Positions 21,619 to 30,287 of a DNA stretch of 37,264 bases are shown in pieces (position 1 is the stretch's first letter; the number at the start of each line of letters is the position of its first letter). The DNA lies in the IMG/VR virus record IMGVR_UViG_3300033145_001574, positions 1 to 37,264 of that record, one strand, 5' to 3'. Below the pieces are notes generated by a model. The model was not told the origin of the DNA and ran no database searches. It was given only the letters and a program-made list of their open reading frames with translations. Source of the DNA: a virus. The translations under genes were made by a program, and so were the position numbers.

Positions 21619-22470
21619 CTACTCTTTAACATTTACAAAATTGTGCCAAATAATACTCTTCACATCTTTAAATCGTTTATGCATTACTTCTAAAGCTTGC
21701 AAATTATTGTCAATAAGAATAAAACGACGATTTAAGTTTAAACAAACTTGTCCTAATGTACCGCTACCAGCAAAGAAATCCATTACTAAATCTCCTTGGT
21801 TTGAAGATGCTGCGACGATTCGTTCGATAATACCGACTGGTTTTTGCGTCGGATATCCAGTTTTTTCTTTACTGTTTGTACCTACAATTGTATGCCACCA
21901 TGTATCTGTAGGTAATTTCCCACGCAATGCTTTTTCTTTTCCTACTAATCCAGGAGCCATGTATGGAATACGCGCAATATTGTCTCTGTTAAATGTGTGA
22001 CATTTAGGATTTTTAGCATATAAAAGAATATTATTGTGTTTAGCAGGCCAACGATCTTTTGCTCTACCACCGAAATCATAAGCCCAAATAATCTCATTTA
22101 AAAAACACTTACGACCAAAAATTTTATCTAGCATAACTTTACAGTAATGAACTTCTCGAAAATCGATATGAAAATAAAAACTGCCATTTTCCGTTAAAAT
22201 TCGGTAAGCTTCTCGCAAGCGCGGTTCTAAAAAAACTAAATAATTATCGAACTTGTCCCGGTACGCCTTTTCACCAATAATTTGCGTTTTATAACGCTGA
22301 TCTCCAAAACCTTTCCGATCTCCCTCACTAGAGCGCGTTGTTTTGATCTGAATACGTGATTGGATTTTGCCTGTATTAAAGGGAGGATCAATATAAATCA
22401 AATCCACGCTGTTATTGGGGAGTATTTTTAAGATTTGAATATTGTCACTAAAATAAATATTATTTGTCAT
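21619..22470 (-). CDS. DNA methyltransferase, beta class (N6-adenine or N4-cytosine)
   Basis: A 283-residue protein with catalytic motif DLIYIDPPFNTG (DPPF about 28-31) before the SAM-binding motif MDFFAGSGTLGQVCLNLNRR near the C-terminus; catalytic-then-SAM order defines the beta class. ATG 22470 is preferred; upstream TTG/ATG starts at 22494 and 22491 fall deeper inside the previous gene and have no ribosome site. DPPF/DPPY supports amino-group methylation of A or C. No restriction endonuclease is adjacent, so it is probably an orphan enzyme protecting phage DNA from host restriction. Confidence 0.9.
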   Translation of the reverse strand: MTNNIYFSDNIQILKILPNNSVDLIYIDPPFNTGKIQSRIQIKTTRSSEGDRKGFGDQRYKTQIIGEKAYRDKFDNYLVFLEPRLREAYRILTENGSFYFHIDFREVHYCKVMLDKIFGRKCFLNEIIWAYDFGGRAKDRWPAKHNNILLYAKNPKCHTFNRDNIARIPYMAPGLVGKEKALRGKLPTDTWWHTIVGTNSKEKTGYPTQKPVGIIERIVAASSNQGDLVMDFFAGSGTLGQVCLNLNRRFILIDNNLQALEVMHKRFKDVKSIIWHNFVNVKE

Positions 22471-22879
22471 ACGATCTTGACCATCCTGCATCAACTAGAA
22501 TTTGCTCAATATTAGGAGGTAACCATCCTTTTGGTTTGACCACATCTAACTGATTATTGCGTTTCGATTCTCGTGCTGACGAAGCTCTTAGTTTAGTCAT
22601 ATTAGCATGTTGGACTTCTGCAAAGAGTTTTTCCCATGGAAGAAAATGAGCATGCGCAGTTCCAAGGATCACATACACAAGATCGACCAAAGCATCGGCG
22701 ATTTCAACTAAATCGTCATTGTCGTATGCATTTGTTAATTCTTCTATTTCTTCTAGCATAAAACGAAGTCGATATTTAGTATAATCAGTAGGAAGTAAAC
22801 GCGGAATATCTTGAGTTGAAGCCACATCTAAACCAAATTTACAGCGAAAATCTTTGACCGACTCGAAATTAGTTTTCAT
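22460..22879 (-). CDS. MazG-like nucleoside triphosphate pyrophosphohydrolase
   Basis: A 139-residue all-helical protein. RFMLEEIEELTNAY gives the EExxE metal-binding motif and VEIADALVDLVYVILGTAHAH the ExxD partner, both typical of MazG/PRA-PH pyrophosphatases. FAEVQHANMTK is a common companion segment in phage members. AAAGGAG precedes ATG 22879; a frame start at 22906 would overlap the polymerase gene. It could remove noncanonical or unmodified dNTPs (for example dCTP if the phage uses modified cytosine) or lower host (p)ppGpp. The substrate is unproven. Confidence 0.83.
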   Translation of the reverse strand: MKTNFESVKDFRCKFGLDVASTQDIPRLLPTDYTKYRLRFMLEEIEELTNAYDNDDLVEIADALVDLVYVILGTAHAHFLPWEKLFAEVQHANMTKLRASSARESKRNNQLDVVKPKGWLPPNIEQILVDAGWSRSYDK

Positions 22880-22889
22880 TATTTCTCCT

Positions 22890-24602
22890 TTATGCTTGCC
22901 ATACATTACCTATTTTGATTTCTGCAATTACTTTTGTAGGAAGTACTTTATGCATTCCTACAATCATAGCAGTTTGTAACTCTTTACCGTATTCTTTCGC
23001 TTCATTTGTTGGAACTGTAGAAAGCAATTCGTCATGAACTTGACCACCTAAATATTTGTCTAAACCTTGTCGTCCAACTTCAAGCATTCCATATTTGATA
23101 CCAACTGCTGCCGCTCCTTGTATCATTGTATTCAGAATGGTCGTTGATTTCTTATTGTAACCAACTAAAATACGGCGACATGAATTAGGCAATCGTATGA
23201 AAACTGGTCCAGATTTCTTAGCCAATTTAGTAGCTCGTTGTCGCATCATACGAAGACCTGTAAAAGTATTGAAAAACCGATAAACTAAATTAGTCGCTTG
23301 TTCTTGAGTCATCGAACCACCAGACATTTCAGCATAGTTATAAATGGTTTGTGCGCCTCCACCAAATAATAATGTAAACGTAGCAGCTTTAGCTAATTTT
23401 CGTTGTTTAGCGGTAACTTTCTTTTCGTCTATATTGAATATTTCAGCAGCGATGGCTCGATGGGTGTCTTCAGATTCTAGTCGTTCGATGAGAATTTTAT
23501 CTTTTGCTAAAAAAGCTGCCATTCGCACTTCAATTTGAGAATAGTCTACAGATACAACGCTCAATCCAGGAAGTCCACCAATAATATGACGACCATCTTT
23601 AGGAATTTGTTGCAAATTTGGATTTGAACAAGAAAACCGTGTTGTGCTAGTTCCAACTTGCCAAAAGTGTGGATGAACATAACTATCAACAATATATTTA
23701 TTGCGCCAAACAGGTCGATACATTTTTATTCGTTGAGCACAATGACGCCAATTCAGTATATGATTTATTAGTTCTCCGGTTGGACCACCAAAACGAGCGA
23801 TAGGAGCTAAAGTTGCTACAGCGGTGCTATCCACTTTTATTCCTATTTCGTTTAATTTCTTACGTAACTGTATAGGTGAATTTAGATTGATATCACCTAA
23901 CTTGTCTTTTAGAAAAGCAGCTGACTCTAAACTTGCTTTACGTTGGTCTTCTACATATTGTACAACGCGCGATTCTACACAAGGTAAGCCATTGATTGTC
24001 ATTTGAGCTACAATAGGAACTAAAGCCATCTCCATATCAAATGCTTCTAATTGTCTCGTTTCTTTCGCTTTTTGTAATTGCACACGTCGTAAAGCCGGAA
24101 GAGATATCACATCCTGTGCCGCATATTGTAGTTGACGATCGGTTAGCACCGGATTACTCCATTGGCCATGGTCTATGTCTTTATTAATAGTTTTACCTAA
24201 CCGACGACGAAGAGATTCTCGCAAACTTTTCGATACATCTCGTCTATTTGTACTTGCTAATATGGACTCAGCTACGAGAGAATCGTACCAAATCGATCTT
24301 CGCCATCGAACACCTGCCATGTGCAAAAAGAGTAAGTCAAAACCTACGCCGTTGTGTACTACAAAAGTTTTCCCTGACTCTAATAAATCTACAATAGGTT
24401 GAGGAACTATATTGTCGAAAACTTGAACAACGGCTAAAGTAGAAGTATCTTCACCGTACAACTGAATAAGTGCAATATTATCTTTCCACGGACTAAGACC
24501 TGTAGTTTCTAAATCCACACCAATTACTTGATCGTGTGCTAATAAGTCACATGCTTTTATAGCGTTTCGAAGTACTTCAATACCATCAATATTGGTTGTC
24601 AT
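22890..24602 (-). CDS. Family A DNA polymerase with 3'-5' exonuclease
   Basis: A 570-residue replicative polymerase from ATG 24602 (AAGGAA eight bases upstream). The exonuclease has GVDLETTGLS (Asp30, Glu32), VVHNGVGFDLLFL (Asp89) and YAAQDVISL (Asp164). The polymerase has SVDYSQIEVR (motif A, Asp353), the O-helix KLAKAATFTLLFGGG (motif B) and QVHDELLS (motif C, Asp524). There is no 5' nuclease domain. The O-helix has Phe at the position that excludes chain terminators and Phe where E. coli Pol I has Tyr766. Likely the phage replicase. It overlaps the ThyA-family gene. Confidence 0.95.
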   Translation of the reverse strand: MTTNIDGIEVLRNAIKACDLLAHDQVIGVDLETTGLSPWKDNIALIQLYGEDTSTLAVVQVFDNIVPQPIVDLLESGKTFVVHNGVGFDLLFLHMAGVRWRRSIWYDSLVAESILASTNRRDVSKSLRESLRRRLGKTINKDIDHGQWSNPVLTDRQLQYAAQDVISLPALRRVQLQKAKETRQLEAFDMEMALVPIVAQMTINGLPCVESRVVQYVEDQRKASLESAAFLKDKLGDINLNSPIQLRKKLNEIGIKVDSTAVATLAPIARFGGPTGELINHILNWRHCAQRIKMYRPVWRNKYIVDSYVHPHFWQVGTSTTRFSCSNPNLQQIPKDGRHIIGGLPGLSVVSVDYSQIEVRMAAFLAKDKILIERLESEDTHRAIAAEIFNIDEKKVTAKQRKLAKAATFTLLFGGGAQTIYNYAEMSGGSMTQEQATNLVYRFFNTFTGLRMMRQRATKLAKKSGPVFIRLPNSCRRILVGYNKKSTTILNTMIQGAAAVGIKYGMLEVGRQGLDKYLGGQVHDELLSTVPTNEAKEYGKELQTAMIVGMHKVLPTKVIAEIKIGNVWQA

Positions 24603-25368
24603 TGTCAAATTTCCTTATATGAAATGGTTTGTACACTACTGAAGGATCTCGATTAATATACGCAATCCACGAATATGCCCAATTTTTCCAAGTTTCTAAG
24701 GTATGACCAACTAAACCTAACTCAAATCGACCATATCGAAAATATCGAGTACCTCGCGATAGTTTAGTCGTATCATAAATATGAGCATTTCCAATTAAAA
24801 TACGCGAATAACTCGCAAATGCGTTTACGCATCTCGCTACAACCATAGAAATACCCGCGAATTGAATAATATCGTAAGGAAGTCCCCATACCGCATCTGA
24901 AGATCTCATAATTATAGTTGTAATGAGTTCTCGCGGAATTCTAGTACGCGAAGGTCTCAATTGAAATTGCATAGATAAAGTGCACGGTCTATTAGCTAAA
25001 TTATCTGTATGATGAGCTATCATTATAACTGCGCGTCTAGAATCTGGATCACTATTCAATTCATCAATAACATTTGCTAATTGTTCACCAACTCTTGGAC
25101 CATACGCTGATTGAGAAGTGAACAAATCCAATTGAGCTTTAGGTGCAACAGCTGCTATAGTTTTAGGATCGAATATACCTGCAATAAATTGTAGTAATTC
25201 TACGAATCCTATAGCTAAATTACACTTAGGTCGCGAATATAATATTCCAGGAAGATACTCAAAACTAGCATTGTAAAGAGCTTTAGTGGCTAATTTACGC
25301 GGCTTGCTCGATCGTCCTCCTGTTATAATATGGTCGTAATATTTTTGAAATTCATTTGTATAAGCCAT
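24586..25368 (-). CDS. ThyA-family enzyme, predicted dCMP hydroxymethylase
   Basis: A 260-residue protein of the thymidylate synthase fold: SAYGPRVGEQL, SRRAVIMI, the catalytic cysteine in NRPCTLSMQFQLR (Cys129), RSSDAVWGLPYDII and IGNAHIYD. In thymidylate synthase the GLPFN motif has an Asn that reads the uracil base; here it is Asp166 (GLPYD), the change known from T4-type dCMP hydroxymethylase. So the predicted reaction is dCMP to hydroxymethyl-dCMP with methylene-tetrahydrofolate. The kinase gene (26397) and glycosyltransferase (27419) nearby suit a pathway to glycosylated hydroxymethylcytosine DNA. AACGGAG precedes ATG 25368. Confidence 0.85.
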   Translation of the reverse strand: MAYTNEFQKYYDHIITGGRSSKPRKLATKALYNASFEYLPGILYSRPKCNLAIGFVELLQFIAGIFDPKTIAAVAPKAQLDLFTSQSAYGPRVGEQLANVIDELNSDPDSRRAVIMIAHHTDNLANRPCTLSMQFQLRPSRTRIPRELITTIIMRSSDAVWGLPYDIIQFAGISMVVARCVNAFASYSRILIGNAHIYDTTKLSRGTRYFRYGRFELGLVGHTLETWKNWAYSWIAYINRDPSVVYKPFHIRKFDNDNQY

Positions 25369-25386
25369 AGTTTCTCCGTTATTATT

Positions 25387-25620
25387 TTACCAATAGTATT
25401 TTATATTAGCCGCAACAGGCGCATAAAATAAACCACGAGCTATTTCCGGACTAAGCGCGTCACCGTGAGAAGCTACTTCTTCATCGGACCAATGAGTAAG
25501 TCCACGATAAGCTGTCCATAATTTGCCATTAGCGCTAATAACTGCGATTACTTTGAAACCCAATTTATCACCATCTTTTAGTTCATTGGGTTTAACCGTT
25601 ACAGGATTTAGAGTAGTCAT
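25387..25620 (-). CDS. Small early protein, unknown function
   Basis: A 77-residue protein with a short beta-barrel-like start (PNELKDGDKLGFKVIAVISA) and ANGKLWTAYRGLTHWSDEEV. ACAAGGAG precedes ATG 25620. No family recognised. It lies between a stable hairpin and the ThyA-family gene. Confidence 0.7.
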   Translation of the reverse strand: MTTLNPVTVKPNELKDGDKLGFKVIAVISANGKLWTAYRGLTHWSDEEVASHGDALSPEIARGLFYAPVAANIKYYW

Positions 25621-25639
25621 TTAATTCTCCTTGTGTAGT

Positions 25640-25669
25640 TATCCCCACCAACCTAAATTGGTGGGGATA
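25640..25669 (-). promoter_or_regulatory. Stable intergenic hairpin
   Basis: A perfect 12-bp inverted repeat, TATCCCCACCAA (25640-25651) with TTGGTGGGGATA (25658-25669), loop of six bases. No T-run follows on the minus strand, so it is not a standard terminator. It lies 20 bases before the next gene and could set an mRNA processing or stability boundary within the early operon. Confidence 0.65.
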
Positions 25670-25687
25670 GATCGCTTAGTATAATAG

Positions 25688-26404
25688 TTATTGTTGGATT
25701 ACAGCTACTTCTTTCAAAGCTGTTTGCAGTATATCAGGTTCTACTGTGGCAGGATTGATGATAGGAAGATAGAAAGAACCTTTACCACCAGACCGACTAA
25801 GCGAAGACATTTTTACCGCGAAATTACCCATACCATGTTGCGCGATCATGGTGTTGAGTCGTTTTCCAGTTGTGATGGATGTACGCGAAAAAGCTAAAAC
25901 AGCTAAAACACCCGCGTTAACCACATACACCATATAAGAATATGAAAACGTGCACGGTGGCGGAGAATTCTTTTCGCCTTCTTTTCCTTTTATCCATTTA
26001 GACATAGGACAATCACGACAAACACCTCCAGGATTGCCGTCGCCTGTTTTCGCGTCGCTTGATCGACAACAAACAATTCGATCAGTATCGCGCAATTCAC
26101 GTTGACGAGCCAATAGCAGTGGTATAACAATCGTTTCATCCATGGGGTCATAACCAGAAACAATCCACTGTCCTGGTTTCGCTAACCCTTCTTGTACTTC
26201 TGCTGTTAAACCTTGTGCTAATCGCAGTCGTGGTACATACATATCCGAACCATCTAAAACAGGTTTATTCGAATACGCAGATTGCGGCGCAATCAAAGAT
26301 GCCACATCCTTTACTTCTTCGGTTGATGGTTGTTCTATCATACCTTCAAAACCGGGTAAAGCATTTTGTTCAATTTCCGTAGTTTTTTCTTTTTCTTTAG
26401 CCAT
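25688..26404 (-). CDS. Early protein with cysteine cluster, unknown (possible ssDNA-binding)
   Basis: A 238-residue protein with a charged disordered start (KEKEKTTEIEQ), the segment DMYVPRLRLAQGLTAEVQEG, a Cys cluster (RIVCCRSSD, GVCRDCPMSKW, PPPCTFSYSY) likely to bind zinc, and a beta-rich C-terminus (YMVYVVNAGVLAVLAFSRTS). Beta-barrel-like strands plus zinc cluster and position in the replication block suggest a nucleic-acid-binding replication protein, but I cannot assign a family. GGAG precedes ATG 26404. Confidence 0.75.
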   Translation of the reverse strand: MAKEKEKTTEIEQNALPGFEGMIEQPSTEEVKDVASLIAPQSAYSNKPVLDGSDMYVPRLRLAQGLTAEVQEGLAKPGQWIVSGYDPMDETIVIPLLLARQRELRDTDRIVCCRSSDAKTGDGNPGGVCRDCPMSKWIKGKEGEKNSPPPCTFSYSYMVYVVNAGVLAVLAFSRTSITTGKRLNTMIAQHGMGNFAVKMSSLSRSGGKGSFYLPIINPATVEPDILQTALKEVAVIQQ

Positions 26405-27326
26405 TGTTTACTCCATATTCTATAATGTTCGCTTGAATAAAATTCACTAAATCATTTAGTCGAGTCACTTCTGCCACAGAATGTGTTTTAGACCAATGAA
26501 ATAAGTGAGGTACATCAATACATTGTATGTTGCTCACCTCCTTTATCACGTAATTCTTTATCCATAATTGTGCTTTTTGTCCACAAGCTACTAAAACTTT
26601 AGCTCTTCGTAAACACACTGGCGAAACTTCATGTGCTATCGTCCATCCAGCACGAAAAGCAAAATAACTAAAAAGTCTACCAAAAGTTATGGAAGCTCTG
26701 TTAGTAAAAGGTAGCCATCCTCCAGGTATAGTTGATTTAACACGCTTACTGCTTACAAATATAACTGATGCATTTGGAATACCACAGTAATAAGGTGGTA
26801 ATGGTCCTATCGCTAATTTTTTGTATTCTTTCATAATACGATTTACTACTTTAGTGACAGCTGTTTTCGAATGTTTATTTTCTACCATATCCCATCCATA
26901 CGAATTAGCATATTGTCTAAATAAATCACGTTCTAATCTTGGATCCACAGGCAAATCAGTATCATCACGTAATTTAGTTAGTGTAGCGACATCTGGACCT
27001 AATAACATTATTCGATATCCATTTGCTTGCGTTGCTCTACCGTGCAACCATTCACCTAACCACGCATCTTCTCGAAGTCGTCGATTACGAGGTAATAGTG
27101 TGCTATAAACATATTCGCTCGCCCACGAACGATCCCAAATGGTTACACTATCTATAGTTGTAGTATCTTCGTATAACGGATGGGCATACACGCGATCATC
27201 AGGATTTATTAGACCCCAATTTCTTACATATGTTTTTATTCCTTCTTTTTCGAGTCGACTAACTAATGCTTTGATTACTGTGGACTTGCCAGCTTTCTCG
27301 CAACCATCAATAACTATTATACTCAT
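26397..27326 (-). CDS. Thymidylate kinase-like protein fused to unknown C-terminal domain
   Basis: A 309-residue protein. Residues 1-170 are a dNMP kinase of the thymidylate kinase type: IIVIDGCEKAGKSTVI (P-loop 8-16), IWDRSWASEYVYS (DR-x-x-x-S motif) and a lid-like RLERDLFRQYA. Residues about 175-309 form a second domain (LPPYYCGIPNASVIFVSS, RAKVLVACGQKAQLW, IQCIDVPHLFHW) loosely reminiscent of uracil-DNA-glycosylase-like folds; that resemblance is weak. The kinase may phosphorylate the modified nucleotide made by the ThyA-family enzyme. AAGGAG precedes ATG 27326. Confidence 0.8.
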   Translation of the reverse strand: MSIIVIDGCEKAGKSTVIKALVSRLEKEGIKTYVRNWGLINPDDRVYAHPLYEDTTTIDSVTIWDRSWASEYVYSTLLPRNRRLREDAWLGEWLHGRATQANGYRIMLLGPDVATLTKLRDDTDLPVDPRLERDLFRQYANSYGWDMVENKHSKTAVTKVVNRIMKEYKKLAIGPLPPYYCGIPNASVIFVSSKRVKSTIPGGWLPFTNRASITFGRLFSYFAFRAGWTIAHEVSPVCLRRAKVLVACGQKAQLWIKNYVIKEVSNIQCIDVPHLFHWSKTHSVAEVTRLNDLVNFIQANIIEYGVNNG

Positions 27327-27418
27327 GCGGTCTCCTTCGTTTCATTTATAGGTATATGAACATATATATACTTTCAAGGCGTTCCTCTTGGTTATCCGTA
27401 CGAGCCTCTTTTTGAGCT

Positions 27419-28453
27419 TTAGTGTCCTAGAACTAATTTTTCTATATAATCTTCAACTTCTGATTTCGGTTGACAATTTGCAAAATACGCCCTTGATTGC
27501 TCGAGATGCAAAGTACGTAATTGCAAAGATGTCATATTCTCCATTTCAACAAGAGAATACATATATGGGGCGCTAACTCGCTCTAATCCTTGAGCATATA
27601 CAACGCATCCTGCCCAGAATGCAAACATAAATCGATTTCGCCATTGACCTTGTAGTGGCGCAGGATATGGATGAGATATCACTCCCCAATTTGGAGCATA
27701 TGCAGCATTCAAAAGATCGAGTTCATTTTTAACCAGAAAATCTTTGGTTTTTCGACATCCAAATCGTGTGATAGGCCACACTGAACCATCTTTTGTCATT
27801 TGATTGGTTACTTTCGTAAAATCGTATCTAGAAGATAGCACCCAAGACTTACGTTTTGCGAATAGACTAATCTCATTAGTCGGTACAACAGGAAACAAAT
27901 TTGTAGGATCGTACCGATGCAAAACTCCTTTTGGCCATTTGATTTTCTTTTCAGGACCGTCATTAGTTACCCAATTAAACCAAGGAATAAGTACTTTAGC
28001 TTTATTTCCCGCGAAACCACCGAAACGCAATTCGTCTAAAGTTTTTGCTATAGTAGGAATATTTTTCAAAACTAACTCTGCTGAAGGATTTTTCTTGTTC
28101 AAAAATAAGAAATGTCTTCGCAAACTTTTCTCGGTTCCGGAAAAAGGACCAAGATGCCAGTCGTCTAAATAGAAAGTTACTGGTATACCATGATCTTGAG
28201 CTTGAGATACAAGCAATAAACTCATTTCGGCTGAACCAGATACGATAGCACCAAGCGAATATAAACCACACAAAATCGCGTCAAATTCTCGTAATGCATC
28301 AACATTTTCTATTGGAGGTTTTGAATTTACTACTGTATGGCCGCGATTAGTTAACGCGTAGTATAATGCGCTTGCTCCTGAATATAGTGGATTTCTTTTG
28401 CGCAACACATTGCACTGAAACGATGTAAATCCTGTCATTAAAATTCTACTCAT
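27419..28453 (-). CDS. GT-B-like glycosyltransferase (candidate DNA glycosyltransferase)
   Basis: A 344-residue protein starting MSRILMTGFTSFQCN, a Rossmann strand and Gly loop, followed by FDAILCGLYSLGAIVSG. A second half has AYAPNWGVISHPYPAPLQGQ and FMFAFWAGCVVYAQGLERVS, like the nucleotide-sugar binding half of GT-B enzymes. Genes of this type near dCMP hydroxymethylase genes often encode DNA base glycosyltransferases. It is separate from the late sugar cassette and is transcribed early, which fits action on DNA rather than virions. AAGGAG precedes ATG 28453. The DNA-acceptor role is inference. Confidence 0.7.
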   Translation of the reverse strand: MSRILMTGFTSFQCNVLRKRNPLYSGASALYYALTNRGHTVVNSKPPIENVDALREFDAILCGLYSLGAIVSGSAEMSLLLVSQAQDHGIPVTFYLDDWHLGPFSGTEKSLRRHFLFLNKKNPSAELVLKNIPTIAKTLDELRFGGFAGNKAKVLIPWFNWVTNDGPEKKIKWPKGVLHRYDPTNLFPVVPTNEISLFAKRKSWVLSSRYDFTKVTNQMTKDGSVWPITRFGCRKTKDFLVKNELDLLNAAYAPNWGVISHPYPAPLQGQWRNRFMFAFWAGCVVYAQGLERVSAPYMYSLVEMENMTSLQLRTLHLEQSRAYFANCQPKSEVEDYIEKLVLGH

Positions 28454-28464
28454 TATTTAGCTCC

Positions 28465-29127
28465 TTATTTCCAAGCATACAACATAGAGGTCCAACGTTT
28501 ACCACAGTCTCTTTTCGCTACAATGTTAGGATAGTATTTTTCGAATTGGTCAATTAGTATTGGCCAAAGGTTGCGATCTTTAATCGCATTATGATGAAAC
28601 TCCATCACAAACTTATTAGGTAAATATTCTAAAATGGCTGGATACAAAACTTGTTCGGCTCCTTCTACATCCATTTTCACGAATGTCGGTTCAACTTCCT
28701 GCAATATCTCATAAATAGATGCAGTTACTGCCAATCGTGTACGTCGTGGAGATTTTCTAATGTATATGCTGTGAGCTCCAGTATTTTTCAGAGTATTTTC
28801 TCCATACTCAATTGAATGTCCAGTAGATGTCCAAACAGCAAAGTGTCTTGTCTCGATATCATCTAATCTGTTCAAATGAATATTCTCACGCATAATCTCG
28901 AAATTCGTTAAATCCATTTCATAAGATACTACGTGAGATGCAATTTTACCAGCTACACAAGCGAATGTTCCGATATGTCCACCAATATCTAAGACTATAT
29001 CTGTTGGTACAATATCAAAATGTTTTTCGTATAGTTTTCTACGAACCACTTCAACTACAACATATTCATCTAACGTATTAGGTCGACAAAAAAACTTTAG
29101 TCCATTACTTTCGATTATTGGTAGCAT
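28465..29127 (-). CDS. FkbM-family methyltransferase
   Basis: A 220-residue protein with IVLDIGGHIGTFACVAG (SAM motif I), VVSYEMDLTNFEIMRENIHLN and TFVKMDVEGAEQVLYP, which are the FkbM signature segments. FkbM enzymes O-methylate sugars and other small groups. It is adjacent to the early glycosyltransferase and in the same operon, so it may methylate the sugar put on DNA. AAGGAA precedes ATG 29127. Family firm, substrate inferred. Confidence 0.88.
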   Translation of the reverse strand: MLPIIESNGLKFFCRPNTLDEYVVVEVVRRKLYEKHFDIVPTDIVLDIGGHIGTFACVAGKIASHVVSYEMDLTNFEIMRENIHLNRLDDIETRHFAVWTSTGHSIEYGENTLKNTGAHSIYIRKSPRRTRLAVTASIYEILQEVEPTFVKMDVEGAEQVLYPAILEYLPNKFVMEFHHNAIKDRNLWPILIDQFEKYYPNIVAKRDCGKRWTSMLYAWK

Positions 29128-29136
29128 ACTAATTCC

Positions 29137-30195
29137 TTATTTTCGAGTTGCGATGGCTAATACCGACGCAAACGCACGTTTTTTCTCATTTGCACGCGCA
29201 CCCCAAATCGACGAATTTACTACACTCTTTGCGCCATCTCTATAATCCGCAGATTCTACTACTGCGTTATACAAAGCCCAAGCAGTATTAGCAGTTGCGG
29301 AATATTCGTCATTAAATTGACCAAACAACACACGCGCTTGTTCACGATATGCTTTTGCTCGATTACAGTAATACTCAAAAGATTGTTGAGCTTTTGTAGC
29401 TTCTTCATATAACGCGCCAACTAAAGCATTTTCTATATGCTCAGTATCTTGTAGCAACTCAGCTTTTTTAGGATATTTCGGCATAGGATAAACTGCTGTC
29501 AGCACGAAATCAATATCATTTTTAGTTAATTGGCATTTAGCTAATAACTTCAACGATGACAAAGTAAGTTCTTTCGCATTTTCTAATTGTTTTATGAGAT
29601 TTAGTCGTGAGTCAAATGCGCGATGCACATTAGCCACATGTTCCATAGCTACAGATATAATAGAAGATCGAAGACCTGTCACCAAAGTATTTTGGCAGAC
29701 TACTCTAACAGGTGTAAATGCGATTTTCATTGCAGTTCCACCATTACGAGTATCTGTTACTAAAAAGTATTGATGAATAAATTCACCTGCAATTTCAATT
29801 TCACCTGCATCTAAAGATACGAAAAGAGTTTCGCCTTTTCCTAATACTCCTACAGTTTCACAGGGCCATTTATCGGTAAGGATATCTAAACTTTTTGCGA
29901 TATCCATATTTTGGATAATTCCATATGTAGGACTCGCAAATCCGAGAAAACGATATTCTGGATCGTCTTTTGTTGGTTCTCGTAAAATCATTATGCGATC
30001 AGTAACAGAAACAGATTGTTTACCATCGACAGTTTCAACTGTACCAAAAACCGGAGTTTTAATTATACAAAAATCTGCTTTTGCTCGTATTACACCATCA
30101 ACACAGGTTTCTCCTTCTGCCATAGGTATTCCAAGTCCATGCCAGCCAGGTTCTTTCCTGTACACGAATCTTTCTCCAAATAAATTTGCACTCAT
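29137..30195 (-). CDS. DUF932 phage/plasmid protein
   Basis: A 352-residue protein with EPGWHGLGIPMAEGET, GFASPTYGIIQNMDIAKSLD, TRNGGTAMKIAFTPVRVVCQ and VCQNTLVTGLR, the signature blocks of the DUF932/phage-plasmid-related family. Its biochemical function is not established; members are common in phage early or accessory regions. AAAAGGAG precedes ATG 30195. The length is normal for the family. Confidence 0.92.
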   Translation of the reverse strand: MSANLFGERFVYRKEPGWHGLGIPMAEGETCVDGVIRAKADFCIIKTPVFGTVETVDGKQSVSVTDRIMILREPTKDDPEYRFLGFASPTYGIIQNMDIAKSLDILTDKWPCETVGVLGKGETLFVSLDAGEIEIAGEFIHQYFLVTDTRNGGTAMKIAFTPVRVVCQNTLVTGLRSSIISVAMEHVANVHRAFDSRLNLIKQLENAKELTLSSLKLLAKCQLTKNDIDFVLTAVYPMPKYPKKAELLQDTEHIENALVGALYEEATKAQQSFEYYCNRAKAYREQARVLFGQFNDEYSATANTAWALYNAVVESADYRDGAKSVVNSSIWGARANEKKRAFASVLAIATRK

Positions 30196-30287
30196 TACTT
30201 TCTCCTTTTACTAAGTTCAATTGGTCGTAGATTACTTTAGTTATATCTTAGCATCGATCCGCCATGAGGAATATGCGCACTAATATC

